Positions 33,186 to 44,579 of a stretch of DNA of 64,000 nt are shown here, piece after piece. Numbering within the stretch: the first letter of the stretch is position 1; every line of letters starts with the position of its first letter. The notes under the pieces were generated by a model, which was not told where the DNA came from, made no database searches, and was given only the letters and a program-made list of their open reading frames with translations. The stretch comes from Aradus depressus (Eukaryota > Arthropoda > Insecta > Hemiptera > Aradidae): contig OY759215.1 in the NCBI GenBank assembly GCA_963662175.1, positions 10,715,079-10,779,078 on the forward strand, in the 5' to 3' direction. The translations under genes were made by a program, and so were the position numbers.

Positions 33186-34622
33186 AAAAAAAAAAGTAAA
33201 AAATAAATAAATAAATACTTGAAAATAATTATAAATTAATACAGTAGATTCCGTTTTTAATTTAAATTATGATAAATATTTCCTATAATTTTTCCAGAAG
33301 AGTCTTTTCCAGGACGTTCTTTCGTTTCTTTCTCAGGCCAAAATGTGCAATATAAAGAAAAGAAAAAAAAAAAAAAAAATTAGAGAAATAAAAATAAACT
33401 TTAGAAAAAACAATAAAGAAATAATAATAATAATTCATAACAACTAAGAGAACTAAAATAAATTAATATATAAATAATGAAGATATTAAAGAAGAAGAAG
33501 AAGAAAACATTTTATTTGGACCAGTACTAAGTATGTACTTTACACAAAATGGGCAAATAAACAAGAAAATTATAATTAAAACAAAAAGTCTTGGTACAGT
33601 CTTGGTTGCAGCCTGCGAGCTGATATTAAAGAGAATGATTCGACAGACTTTATAGGAGACGTCTGTGGAGGAACTCTGCCAGGAAAATAAAGATGAAAAC
33701 TACATATCAAACAACGTTTTTGGATTTGAAACTGACTAGTATAGTTCAGAGGGAAAATATTTTTATAATTCCTTGATATCCGATGCTATCTGCAGCTTCT
33801 GCAATACAACAGTCCCAAATAAGTCTAAAAAGCCTGCTCTATAAGATGCGTATTTCTTATTCTTTTATTACAATGGTTACTATTTCAGTATTTTTTTTTT
33901 TCTAATCCACCCTCCAGAATACACCACATTCCGTTAGATAAGTAATGGGTTCACGTACCATTTGCCGTGTCATTGCCTCATTTAGAGTCTGTTTAATAAC
34001 AAAGATGTGGTGGGACTGCGTGTGGGGCATGATAGGATCCGAGAGGAAATTAAGACGCGCTTTATAAAACCCCAAAAGGGAGAAGCGACAATGGAATGGG
34101 TTGGAGCACGTGAGCTCTCTCAGAAAGAAGATGGACAGCAAGAAGACAGGCTCGGCAGGATAATGGTGTCATTTCAAGCAAGAAGTCTGGGGCCCATAAA
34201 TATATTTTTCAAGCAAATAAGAATTGTCTCTATTGTTGTAATATGAATGAATGAATTAGTACTTTATTTCAACATCCAGTCGCAAGGTATTTTATTATCT
34301 AGTATAGGAATATAATGACAATGGCTGGGGCAGTTTGTCAGGAGAGAGGCTCTTCATGAAGTATTTTATACATTAAATGTGAGGCTTATAGGATGCGAAA
34401 CTGTCGAAGCTATTGCGCTCAAACTAATAGATTATGTTTGACACATCACTGGAATGGTTTAAAAAGTGGTTTGACAACTTTTAATTTTAATTTTATTTTT
34501 TTTTTTAATCTCAAAAATAGCCATTGTAACGCAAGGCGGGTTTAGCTAGTAATAAATAAAATAAATTAATAATAATAAGATGATACTTAACATTTTTGCA
34601 GAGATATTGTGAAACACTTGAT
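33186..34622. other. left flank of palindrome, unassigned
   Basis: AT-rich with A-runs and a GAA microsatellite near 33490. A pair of overlapping opposite-strand 79-codon frames at 33902-34246 is not recognised. Repeated exactly at 53334-54770. Confidence 0.4.
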
Positions 34623-35403
34623 AAAAATAAAGAAAACGTTTGTTTTTAAAAAATATTGTCTATTTCACAAATAATATATAATATGGGAGTACTTTCGGTA
34701 TTGCTACCATCTTCAGCCACGACTTAACAAATACTAAATTGAAGTTCAACTAGGTAGTTTACAATTCAAGCGGTAGGTAGGTATCCTTTTTCAGCCCCTA
34801 CGGGGTTTTCCTATCCTTTCTGTACAGTTAATATTTGAAATATGTAAAAACATAAAAAATGACATTTCGTCCCAAATTGGGATCTTAAAAATAAAAAATA
34901 AAAAATTTGAAATACTATGTGTTGATTAAATGCATATATGAAGTGAATTAAAGATAACAATTGTTAATATATGAATAAAAAGTCTCTGTGTATACGTACT
35001 TACTCTCTCAAAAAAAACTGTATATTTTATTTTATAAAACTTTTTATTTTATTTTTATTCATATATTAACAATTGTTATCTTTAATTCACTTCATATATG
35101 CATTTAATCAACACATAGTATTTCAAATTTTTTATTTTTTATTTTTAAGATCCCAATTTGGGACGAAATGTCATTTTTTATGTTTTTCCATATTTCAAAT
35201 ATTGACTGTACAGAAAGCCCCGTAGGGGCTGAAAAAGGATACCTACCTACCGCTTTGATTGTAAACTACCTAGTTGAACTTCAATTTAGTTTTGTTAAGT
35301 CGTGGCTGAAGATGGTAGCAATACCGAAAGTACTTACTCCCATATTATATATTATTTGTGAAATAGACAATATTTTTTAAAAACAAACGTTTTCATTATT
35401 TTT
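34623..35403. mobile_element. long inverted-repeat element, about 350-bp arms
   Basis: GAAAACGTTTGTTTTTAAAA...GGGAGTACTTTCGGTATTGC...TTGTTAATATATGAATAAA on the left is mirrored on the right. The arms differ by several substitutions and by an extra TTTTCCTATC near 34806 on the left; the loop is about 65 bp. No transposase. Second copy at 54771-55551. Confidence 0.8.
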
Positions 35404-35419
35404 AATAATAGGTTGGTTA

Positions 35420-35750
35420 GGTTTTATGACTCATGCCCGGGCTTTAACTACGAGGTCATATCGCCTACTACCAGAGCGCTCTTTCGTCACTCTAGTGGAC
35501 ATGAGCCCGACTCTACTGTGGGAGTCCTAAATTTTGCCTACCCTAAATTTTTTATTCATCTAGGGTAGGGGTCTTTAACGAGTACCTGACATCGTACAGG
35601 CTCGGGACCATCGCTTAACGTCCCATCCGAAGGACGGCGTGCTTAAGTTTATTTTACCTCCCAGATAAAATAAACTAAGGGCCTCGGTCGGGCTACGAAC
35701 CCGCGACCTTGAGCTCAGAAGTCAAGCACGCATACCACTGAGCTACCGGC
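35420..35750 (-). repeat. SINE-1, most complete copy
   Basis: On the minus strand: GCCGGTAGCTCAGTGGTATG (box A), TCGCGGGTTCGTAGCCCG (box B with one change), a body with TTTATTTTATCTGGGAGGTA and CCTTCGGATGGGACGTTAAG, then CTGTACGATGTCAGGTACTC, and a tail ending ATGAGTCATAAAACC. It has the structure expected of a pol III-promoted SINE. It lies 100 bp left of the palindrome end and is copied at 55568-55898. Confidence 0.85.
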
Positions 35751-35844
35751 GCCCTCTAAACAATAATAAGATGGTTAAGCAGCAAATAGATATAACAATA
35801 GTCATAATTATAACAATGGTAATAAAGAGGAGCAATTTATAATA

Positions 35845-35850
35845 AATAAC
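35845..35850. repeat. left 6-bp flanking repeat of the palindrome (candidate TSD)
   Basis: AATAAC directly precedes the left end AGTAGAGG; the same hexamer follows the right end at 52533-52538. In AT-rich sequence a 6-base match could be chance, but both abut the exact ends. Confidence 0.65.
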
Positions 35851-36230
35851 AGTAGAGGAGAATAGCCGGTCCTACCCCAGCCACATCGGTGGCACCGGTG
35901 GCACCTCCCCCCACCCCTGTGTGGCACCCGTCTGAGGCTCCCCTGTGAGGCTCGCACCGCACAACATCTATTCCCATGGCTCGCGCAGCTCCCTCCGATG
36001 TACTTCCCCAGCTCAAACTATGATGTACTTCCCCAGCTCAACATCTGAGCACCCTCACCTTCGGACCCACCAATTTTTTTTCTACATAGTCCATGACGTC
36101 ACACCGACATGTCCAGACCTGCTTTTCCTAAGAGGTACTTCCCCAGCTCAACCTGTGAGCACCCGCACCTTCGGACCCACACAATCCTTTGATTTTTTTA
36201 AATTTAAATATTAGTAAATTATAATAAGCA

Positions 36231-36420
36231 CACTAGCGCTCCCAAGCGTCTAGAATGTAAATTAATATTTATATAAGTAGCTAGGTGCGGCTTCTTAATA
36301 AAAAAAATAATAACTTGTACTTACGGTATCGAACCCATCTACTTTGACTTGAGAGGCCGATACGCTAACCACGTGACCATTGTGACATGGTTGCTGAAGG
36401 TGGTGATAATCTAGGTATAT
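36231..36420 (-). repeat. SINE-3 copy A inside left arm
   Basis: Minus strand: CACAATGGTCACGTGGTTAG (box A) and GATGGGTTCGATACCG (box B), then AAGTACAAGTTATTATTTTT and a body with CCGCACCTAGCTACTTATAT and TAGACGCTTGGGAGCGCTAG. It resembles 37255-37421 in layout and flanking phrases. Mirrored at 51963-52152; third copy at 56379-56568. Confidence 0.65.
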
Positions 36421-36568
36421 AAATCTCCGGGGAGTATTAGCAGCACCGAGGTTCAGCGGTTTCTTGCCTTTTCACATATTTTGATCACCCCTCACCCCAA
36501 ATTTCTTTCAAGTCATCCTTACTATATATTTTTTTAATTCACATTACCCTCTCCTAATTTTCCGCGAT

Positions 36569-36716
36569 CGTATAGCAATGTGGTTCCACTGAGGTATGGA
36601 GGACGTATAGCAATGCGGTTTCTCTGAGGTATGGAGGTCGTATAGCAATGTGGTTCCTCTGAGGTATGAAGTAAGTAGTAATAACATAGTGGTTCCTCTG
36701 AGGTATGGAGTAAGTA
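36569..36716. repeat. minisatellite, 35-39 bp unit, 4 copies
   Basis: Units such as CGTATAGCAATGTGGTTCC followed by (A/T)CTGAGGTATGGAGG. The last two are longer because of AAGTA additions. Peptide repeats in the antisense frame are a by-product. Mirrored at 51667-51814; third copy at 56717-56864. Confidence 0.85.
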
Positions 36717-37254
36717 TAACAATGTACCTCCCCAGCTACATCCTATGCATAGACAAAGTATAGTCCTTTCCCCTCCCCTCCCATTCCCCGCCCCTTTTCC
36801 AGAAAAATCCTTGAGGGCGCTCAACTGGGTTGAAGGAGACCTAACCAGAGAGCCCCCACTCGACCAAATTTTTTCATCCTTCTTAACCCAAAGAAGTTTC
36901 CGCTCTCCCCAACACAACAACAGTCACTTCTTAGGAACATTTCTTCTAATTTTTTATTTCTATCTAGTCTTACACACCACATCAATGATGTCCTTTAAAC
37001 CTTTTTTTCTCAAGTTGGCGTAGCCAATCGCCCTTCCCAAAACTTTTGCATCTCTCAGACCCCCTCATCACATTACAGAAGCCACTATGAGGTCAACCTA
37101 TACTAGAGTTGTTCACTTTGAATCACATTCAATGTACCATCCCACATCAACTCTTCACCCAATGTACCTCCCCAGCTCAACCCCTATAAGTCATCTCTCG
37201 CTTGAATCACTTACCCAGCGCTCACCAACCACGCCACTATTTTCTTACTTTGCC

Positions 37255-37421
37255 CACTAGAGCTCCCAAGCTTCTAGAATTTATAGATTGCTAGATGCGA
37301 CTTAAGGAAAAAAATAACTTGCCCTAACGGGGATTGAACGCGGTCCCGGCACCTTTGGCATGGGAGACAAGCAGCTAACCCCGAGACCTACCCTGTTGAA
37401 GCAGGCGAAAATCTAGGTATA
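37255..37421 (-). repeat. SINE-3 copy B inside left arm
   Basis: Minus strand: GTAGGTCTCGGGGTTAGCTG (box A), GCGTTCAATCCCCGTTAGGG (degenerate box B), GCAAGTTATT, and a body with TCGCATCTAGCAATCTATAA and TAGAAGCTTGGGAGCTCTAG. The tRNA portion differs clearly from copy A although the bodies align, so the two are old relatives. Mirrored at 50962-51128; third copy at 57403-57569. Confidence 0.65.
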
Positions 37422-40400
37422 CAAGTCAACAGATATCTCAAGAGGCATTGTAATCCGACTAAAGATTATTTTTCTGATCACTCATACAGACCCATCTCAC
37501 ACGATATTTTACATTACAGTCCTACTTCCACACATCAATCATTATAAAATCATAATTCGTAAATCCTACTTCCCCAGATCAATTTTACTTCTCCTTCTAA
37601 ACCTGAACAACCTCAATAGGAACCCTTACACTCAATCCAAAATATTTTTTCAAGACCGGCATACATTCACTTTTACTTCCTCATACTAATTCTCCTTCAA
37701 CCCTCAGAACAGCGTCATAGTCAGTCCATCTCAATTTTCTCACTTATACTTCCCCACATAAATTAGATAATTTTTTACTCCAGCTTGTCTACACCCGAGC
37801 AATTTTCTTAAGATTTCATAATAGCCCATTACTTTTGACCTTAGCACCATCCTTCTTTGCCCAACTCATACAACCTCTCCTCTAGATCGTCTGACATTTT
37901 TTTCGGTCTATTCATACATTCTACGCCCACGAACCTTCCCCTATGAATCAGTCGTACTTACCCACCACAAATCACCTTCAATGTACATACCCACGCCAAC
38001 ACTTCCTTTAAAATCATAATTTCTCATTACAATCCTACTTCCACACATCAATCATTCTAAAATCATAATCTTTAATTATAGTTCGACTTCCTCAGACCAA
38101 TTGTACTTCTTCCACTACTACAGATCCCCCTACACCTAGTTCTCGGGTCTTTCTCATATTTTATACTTAACAACATGAATTTTTTTAATTTTTTCTCGTT
38201 TTGTCCTAACCAATTTTCGACTCTCACCTCTAACCCTTCTACTCACACACTATTCTGCTTCCACTACTACAGACCCACCCACACCACTACCCTAAGGATT
38301 TTCTTTAGATTTCGTCATAGTCTAATCGGTACTCTTAACCTTTTCCTTAGCACCATCCTTCTTCACACGTTTTCTTCGCCCAACTCCCACAATCTCTCTA
38401 GACATGATTCGTTTAACATTTTTTCATCATAACCGGGTTTACCCATACATACACCGGTATCATCCTACAGACCCATTCAACTTAGACTTTTTTATCCCTT
38501 AATTCTAGTCACCAATCTTTAGCATCATTACTCTACATACCAATTTCCTAGTACACATTAAAATGTTATTTTTGAATTAATGCCAGGGCGGTAACCTCCT
38601 TTGACCCTACTCAATATAAACTATCAACCCAAAAACAAAGTAAATAGGTATTCCCTCCCAGCTAAATTCTCGTTCCCTCTCCTGTATAGTATACCTTAAG
38701 CTCTACAGTGAACCATCCCGACCCTAACACAATGTCTATCGCCTTATACATATTATTGTATTTATCATGGTAAGTTATATCACAAAACATTTTCCTACAA
38801 CTAACATTCAACAGTACCCAAATTAAGATCAGCACACTACTCTGGATGTAGAACACATTCCCGTACATACGCCATTTTCATCATACCCATTAAGATACTT
38901 GAATCTACAACACACCTCTCCCTTGCTCTATAATACTCTTTAGGACTAGATGTTCCTTTTCAGCGGTCTCATGGAGACATTCTTCGATCAACATGTGGTA
39001 TATTTAACTTAAATTATTTTACATGCTGCTTTTTGTATACCTTAATTTCACTTGGACTGCTTTTCATCTCCAGCCATCGCTTGGGCTGCTTCTCGCCAAC
39101 CTCTCTACATTCACCTCATACTGAAACATACTTTATGAGGGGTACATCTCTACCAATCCTCGGTTTTACTGGTTAAACACTTGTTTTCTCCTGCCACCAA
39201 CAGTCTACAGTAATTGCTCTCATAGCCTTAGAGACTTCGCCCAATCCATACCAATTTGCCGCTCTTCAATTCTACTTACCATACATTATACCGAGATAGG
39301 CTTCTACAAGTATAGACCACACCTCCGTCAACATTTGATTCAAACCACTTCTATCCCAATAAACCTTTCACTGAGACATACATACATACTAGCATACAAC
39401 ATCAGCCAAGGGATTTTCTTCAGAATTCATCATAACCTAACCGGCACTCTTAGCCTATTCTTTAGCATGTACCAAAAAACCTCGTGATTCACACATTTCT
39501 TCAACCAACTTATACAACCTCATCGATATTCTTACTTCAAATCCTATGATCCTAGCACCCCAGGTCTTCATTTACACCCTGTTTTATATGTATTTAAATA
39601 TTTTCACATACCTAATCCGGCAATGACAACATCCACAGTTCTCGTCGATATTTAGATTCGCATTTCCAATGTTACTTTAGCCTCACTATATTTTTCGACT
39701 AAAACCTAAAGTAGGAATACATTTCAGTTACATCGATAGCTTTAATTCATACATCATCACCAACTTCCTACCACCAATAGACCTCACCTACTGTATTACG
39801 GACATCTCATCTAGGACTTCATACTCTTTCCTCTAAAACCTATTACACACTTACAACATTATATATACTAAAAACCTTGTCAGCCTATACTAATTTATTT
39901 AATTAATTAGCTTATTCCCTACCATCCTTTGACATCGCCCTAGTATGCAACAATACCATTGTAAATGTTTCATTAGGTTTTACATTTCACATTTTCATAT
40001 ATATCACAGACCACAATCATTATTGAACCCTCCCTACTACTTCACTACCTATGGATTCTGTCAATTAAACACGTACAGCACAGCCGAGTAATTCAGACCG
40101 ACCTCACACCCTCATGTGCCCTTTTCATTTTCTAATACTCTTGTATACAATACCCATAATTCCAACATCTTCCATTTATCATCTTCATACCTAACACCTA
40201 TGATCTATTCTTTTCTTTAGAACCATCTATACCCTAAAACCCCTGCTTCACACTTCACTCAACTCCCAGCACCACAACCTCTCCGAAATTTTTGTAATGT
40301 GTACTGCTGGGGAGCAGTACATCATAGTTCTCCAAAGACTTGTACTATCTTAACATAAATCATATATATCCATTTTCAACAGAATTACTAACATATATTT

Positions 40401-42785
40401 TACAAGATTAGATTCATAATCGTAAATCCCCGGTATTTTTCAGAGTTCTCAGAGTTATTTGACCCCAATTCGATGTCACAAGAAGCTTCAAAACAGTCTG
40501 TGTTCTATTAGTTTTTCCTTGTGTATTTAATACAATAAATTCATGTATATACCTTACCGCCTCTGAAGCAGTCCTACACAAACTCCCCAATACTTGGTAC
40601 ATTCGGACCTGATTTCATGCTGGAAGTCTTATAAGAGTATATTAATACGTCTTCATACATCTGTCAAACTACATTTTCATAACCATCAACATTCTCCCAA
40701 CATATAAATTTCTTACCAGAACTTTCAAGAAGACCGGACCATATTCATTCGAAGCTCAACCTTATAGGATGTGTATTCACAGTATTATCATGAATAAACT
40801 GAAAACAAATCCACTCCTTGTATGATGTACAACTCAATGGGGATACCTAAATACCATTCCTATCAATCCTTGGCTTAACATCTTTAAACTTCAAGTTTCA
40901 CAGAATGTAACTTAGACACAGTATTTGTGTGCTCATGGGACTGTGGAGCGGGCATTTCTCAAGTTTTAAAGTGTTTAACACAAAATCCATCTTTTGTTTT
41001 AAATTACATACTTTATCATCAGCTGTACCCAATATACCTCTTTTCGTAAAGTATCCAGTGTTTTATTAGACATGTAGCATATTTCGAATAGTATCCTTGT
41101 AGGTCACCCATTTTTCGACAATAGAAACTCTTATAATAACACCCTGACGTAGGTATTCATTCCAGTCACACAGCTGCAAAATTGTTTTATTCCTTTAAAA
41201 ATTAACCAACAAAACCATCCTATGCGAAGAAGTCATTGAACAATTTACCCACTTAGCCGGATAATTATTTTTTAAATGGTAAAATCTAGGCCTTGTAGGC
41301 CCCAAAACACATCAGACCTTTACATTTATAATAAAGTAGCACAGATCCCGATAACCAAAGTAGGAACCATTATAACATCCAACTAATGCTAGAATAATAT
41401 AGGCTAGGATAAAATATATATTTTACATACTTTACAACACATCATTCGAGAACGTAACCTACCACCATACACCATTTAAATTTTTTTTTACACAAACAAC
41501 ACATTATAGAGGTATACAACCTTATTACTACGAAACCACCGGTTCAAAACTTCAAACACATTGATACTCATCGCACTAAAACTATACATTTTTTTAGTAC
41601 AATCCATATCATACCTTGACATAACCTTTGGCAACAACAATACTTCAAAACCCAGGTTTTGCGTTTTTCTTTAGGTCCTTTACATTACGCATTTTTCATA
41701 TACATCACAGACCCCATCATTATTGAACCCTATACTCATAAAATCATTCATTAAAACTACTTCACTACCTAACTACTTTTTTCATCTAAGCACGTACAGC
41801 ACAGTCGGTAGGTTATAGTTCACACCGACCTTACTCATACAACGCACATACTTACATACATTTACATACACTTCAATTTTAATTCATACCCTATAAAATT
41901 ATAACCGTCAGCCCCTGTATTATTCTCAAACTATGTCAAAAGCGCTACAAACCCACTGACTTTTTTGTTCACATGTGACACCTATTATAGTCTTATAGGC
42001 CTGCATCAAACACCATCCACACCTTACAGCGAACTCTATCACAAGTAGCTCCGTCCATCTCTTTGGCATGTGTCATATTTCGATTCGTATCCTTTTTTAA
42101 GTCATTTTTCATATATGTGACTTTTTATCGCCCACATACCTGTGAAACAATTCTTTAAACATAATTTAAGTACATCAACTAATATTCTTAATATATTTTA
42201 CTTATTTCATTCATTCATTTCCTTTATGTCACTTAGGATGCTCCTCACCAACATCAGAGCTTTACACCAGGAGTCCCCTCAGACCTGTATCATACTGAAA
42301 ATATACTTTTTACCCCCTCAAATAATTTTTCTGGTTCTGATCAGTCTTACCTACCAACAGCAATTGTTAGCTCTCTCAGGAACCTTATAATTTCTCACAC
42401 CATCACACATCAATTACCCCACTTATTCCAATCCTACATGTCGAAACAGAGAATATTTCCGGAGAGTCTTAACCCCAATAGGAGCCCTTGTACCGAACCT
42501 CCCATCCCTCCTTTCTAGAGGTCAGACACTTAAAATTTCTTTGACATCTACCCACTTTTTACCCCAAACCAACCTACATCCTAGTCCATCATGCATCATA
42601 ACTCTAGCATAGACCACCTAATCCTTAACGCGAACTCAGGCATTTACTTTATGTCACTTCGGGTGCTTTTCACCACCCTCAACACAGATCACGCCTGAAG
42701 TGAGCCGCTTATAGTCGAACACACCCCGATTATAGACGAGTCAAACGACCGGAGGACACCTGTTAACAACGTATACCAAGTTAAA
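37422..42785. other. C-rich, G-poor body of left arm, non-coding
   Basis: Strong strand asymmetry: by hand count, 38221-38280 has 28 C and 2 G, and 37621-37680 has 18 C and 3 G. The bias fluctuates and weakens in places (for example near 41220). Short phrases recur (ACTTCCCCA, CATCAATCATT, CACTACTACAGA, CACCATCCTTCTT), suggesting ancient internal duplications. No recognisable protein; frames of 60-90 codons are composition artefacts. Confidence 0.6.
40301..40320. repeat. perfect 8-bp hairpin with GGGG loop
   Basis: GTACTGCT-GGGG-AGCAGTAC in an otherwise C-rich stretch. Mirrored at 48063-48082 (CCCC loop) and copied at 60449-60468. Confidence 0.8.
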
Positions 42786-43803
42786 CTAGATAAAAATCCA
42801 ATATTTATATAAAAATGTGGAATTATACATAAATCGGACCAAAAAGTGTATAATTATTGAAAAATGTGGTGTTTTTACATAACTCAGTCAAAAAAACGTG
42901 GTAATGAGACAAATTAGACATTATAAACTGGATAATGTTGTTACATCAACACAGCCGGCAGAAGACCTCTCCGAGATACAGTGTGCTCGGACGTATATAG
43001 TTTAAACTCTCCTCACATCTACATTTTCTAAGGAGTTTCATAGAACTTGAAGTAAATTTTGTAACATCTACTGACTGACGATTACGAGAGATGTGTGCTG
43101 CAAAGCCGGGTTGGGGTCTCTAAACGGAGTAACTACTACAGCCGGGTTTGGGGGTCTGTATATAATATAGCTGGTGTGAGGGTCTGTACATAATATAGTC
43201 GAGGCTTATACTTACTGACTTTTAGCAAGAGATGGGGGCTGTGTAGCCGAGCCGTGTGAGAGGCTATATGGCTGTATGCATCTCTTCCTAGGAGAATTTT
43301 TATCTAGATAAAAATCCAATATTTATATAAAAATGTGGAATTATGCATAAATCGAACCAAAAAGTGTATAATTATTGAAAAATGTGGTATTTTTACATAA
43401 CTCAGTCAAAAAAACGTGGTAATGAGACAAATTTGACATTATAAACTGGATAATGATGATACATCAGCACAGCCGCCAGAAGACTGCCCTCTGAGGGACA
43501 GTGTGCTCGGGCGTATACAGTTTAAACTCTCCTCGCATATACATTTTCTACGGAGTTTCATAGAACTTGAAGTAAATTTGTAACATCTACTGACTGACTC
43601 TGACGAGAGATGAGGGCTGCAAAGCCGGGTTGGGGTCTCTAAACGGAGTAACTACTACAGCCGGGTTTGGGGGTCTGTATATAATATAGCCGGTGTGAGG
43701 GTCTGTACATAATATAGTCGAGGCTTCTACTTACTGACTTTTGGCAAGAGATGGGGGCTGTATAGCCGTGCCGTGTGAGGGCCTGTATGCATTTCTTCTA
43801 TGC
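42786..43803. repeat. tandem pair of about 518-bp units (left arm)
   Basis: Unit 1 starts CTAGATAAAAATCCAATATT at 42786, unit 2 with the same phrase at 43304 (offset 518). They differ by substitutions and a short deletion at the end of unit 2. Inside each unit, AGCCGGGTT(T)GGGGTCT and GTCTGTATATAATATAGC / GTCTGTACATAATATAGT are repeated. Strand bias changes from C-rich to G-rich within this block. Mirrored at 44580-45597; copied at 62934-63951. Confidence 0.85.
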
Positions 43804-44049
43804 GGAGTCAGAGGGATCGGGAAGGAGACACTGCTAGAATCATACCGATATCAAATTTCATAAAAACATGAGGAAAATTAGTTGAGATAGGGAGAAATTG
43901 AAACACCTCTGGCTGAGTGGTTAGCAGTGCCGGTGACCATGAAGGGAGAGCTGAATCATTCTAAGTGGAGAAGTACATTGGTAATGATTCAAAGAACAAA
44001 AATTTATATGAAAAATCTAGTTGGAGTGGAAACCTCAGGATGGTTAGCA

Positions 44050-44154
44050 GTGGTTAGGGCTGGGTTTAAGTGGTTTGAGGTGGTTGGGGCTGGGTTCAAG
44101 AGGTTTGAGGTGGTTAGGGCTGGGTTTCAATGGTTAAAGGTGATTAAGGTTGTG
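44050..44154. repeat. 30-bp minisatellite, 3.5 copies, beside palindrome centre
   Basis: Unit GTGGTTAGGGCTGGGTTTAA followed by GTGGTTTGAG at 44050, 44080 and 44110, with a partial at 44140. The strand is G-rich (28 G, 4 C in 44041-44100). It creates an apparent 82-codon frame with internal WF.VV.AGF repeats that is not a credible protein. Mirrored at 44229-44333. Confidence 0.85.
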
Positions 44155-44171
44155 TTTTCTACTGGGGAGGG

Positions 44172-44211
44172 ATAACTACCATACGACCTGAGGCGCAAGA
44201 TTGGTGGTCAC
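44172..44211. repeat. palindrome centre: imperfect stem and 20-nt loop
   Basis: Ten positions on each side (44172-44181 with 44202-44211) still pair, with 3 mismatches. The remaining 20 nt (44182-44201) are essentially unpaired. So the arms appear perfect until 10 bp from the loop, then suddenly diverge. Confidence 0.85.
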
Positions 44212-44228
44212 CCCTCCCCAGTAGAAAA

Positions 44229-44333
44229 CACAACCTTAATCACCTTTAACCATTGAAACCCAGCCCTAACCACCTCAAACCTCTTGAACCCAGCCCCAAC
44301 CACCTCAAACCACTTAAACCCAGCCCTAACCAC
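44229..44333. repeat. 30-bp minisatellite, mirror copy
   Basis: Reverse complement of 44050-44154. Confidence 0.85.
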
Positions 44334-44579
44334 TGCTAACCATCCTGAGGTTTCCACTCCAACTAGATTTTTCATATAAATTTTTGTTCTTTGAATCATT
44401 ACCAATGTACTTCTCCACTTAGAATGATTCAGCTCTCCCTTCATGGTCACCGGCACTGCTAACCACTCAGCCAGAGGTGTTTCAATTTCTCCCTATCTCA
44501 ACTAATTTTCCTCATGTTTTTATGAAATTTGATATCGGTATGATTCTAGCAGTGTCTCCTTCCCGATCCCTCTGACTCC

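Larger units (their letters stand above)
35851..44171 (+). repeat. palindrome left arm (8,321 bp)
   Basis: From the outside inwards: a GC-rich terminal zone (43 of 60 bases G or C at 35881-35940) with GGTGGCAC repeats; repeated (A/T)GTAC(T/C)TCCCCAGCTCAA motifs; two SINE-3 copies around a minisatellite; about 5.4 kb of C-rich, G-poor DNA; a 518-bp tandem pair; and a 30-bp minisatellite next to the centre. Small frames in it (e.g. at 38175, 40414 and 42142) have no recognised homology and reflect composition. Confidence 0.88.

Noticed and set aside
33902..34246. Pair of 79-codon frames on opposite strands
   Set aside because: They overlap each other antisense, match no family and lack supporting signals. 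The second occurrence at 54050-54394 is due to the block duplication.
36534..36920. 128-codon frame with LLHTSEEP-type peptide repeats
   Set aside because: It runs antisense through a 35-39 bp minisatellite, which produces the repeats. No domain or codon signature supports a protein, although it recurs in all three copies because the DNA does.
38175..42390. Conserved small frames in the palindrome arms (85, 68, 62 and 82 codons)
   Set aside because: Identity between copies reflects duplicated DNA, not selection. Compositions follow the C-rich, G-poor strand, and no family is recognisable.
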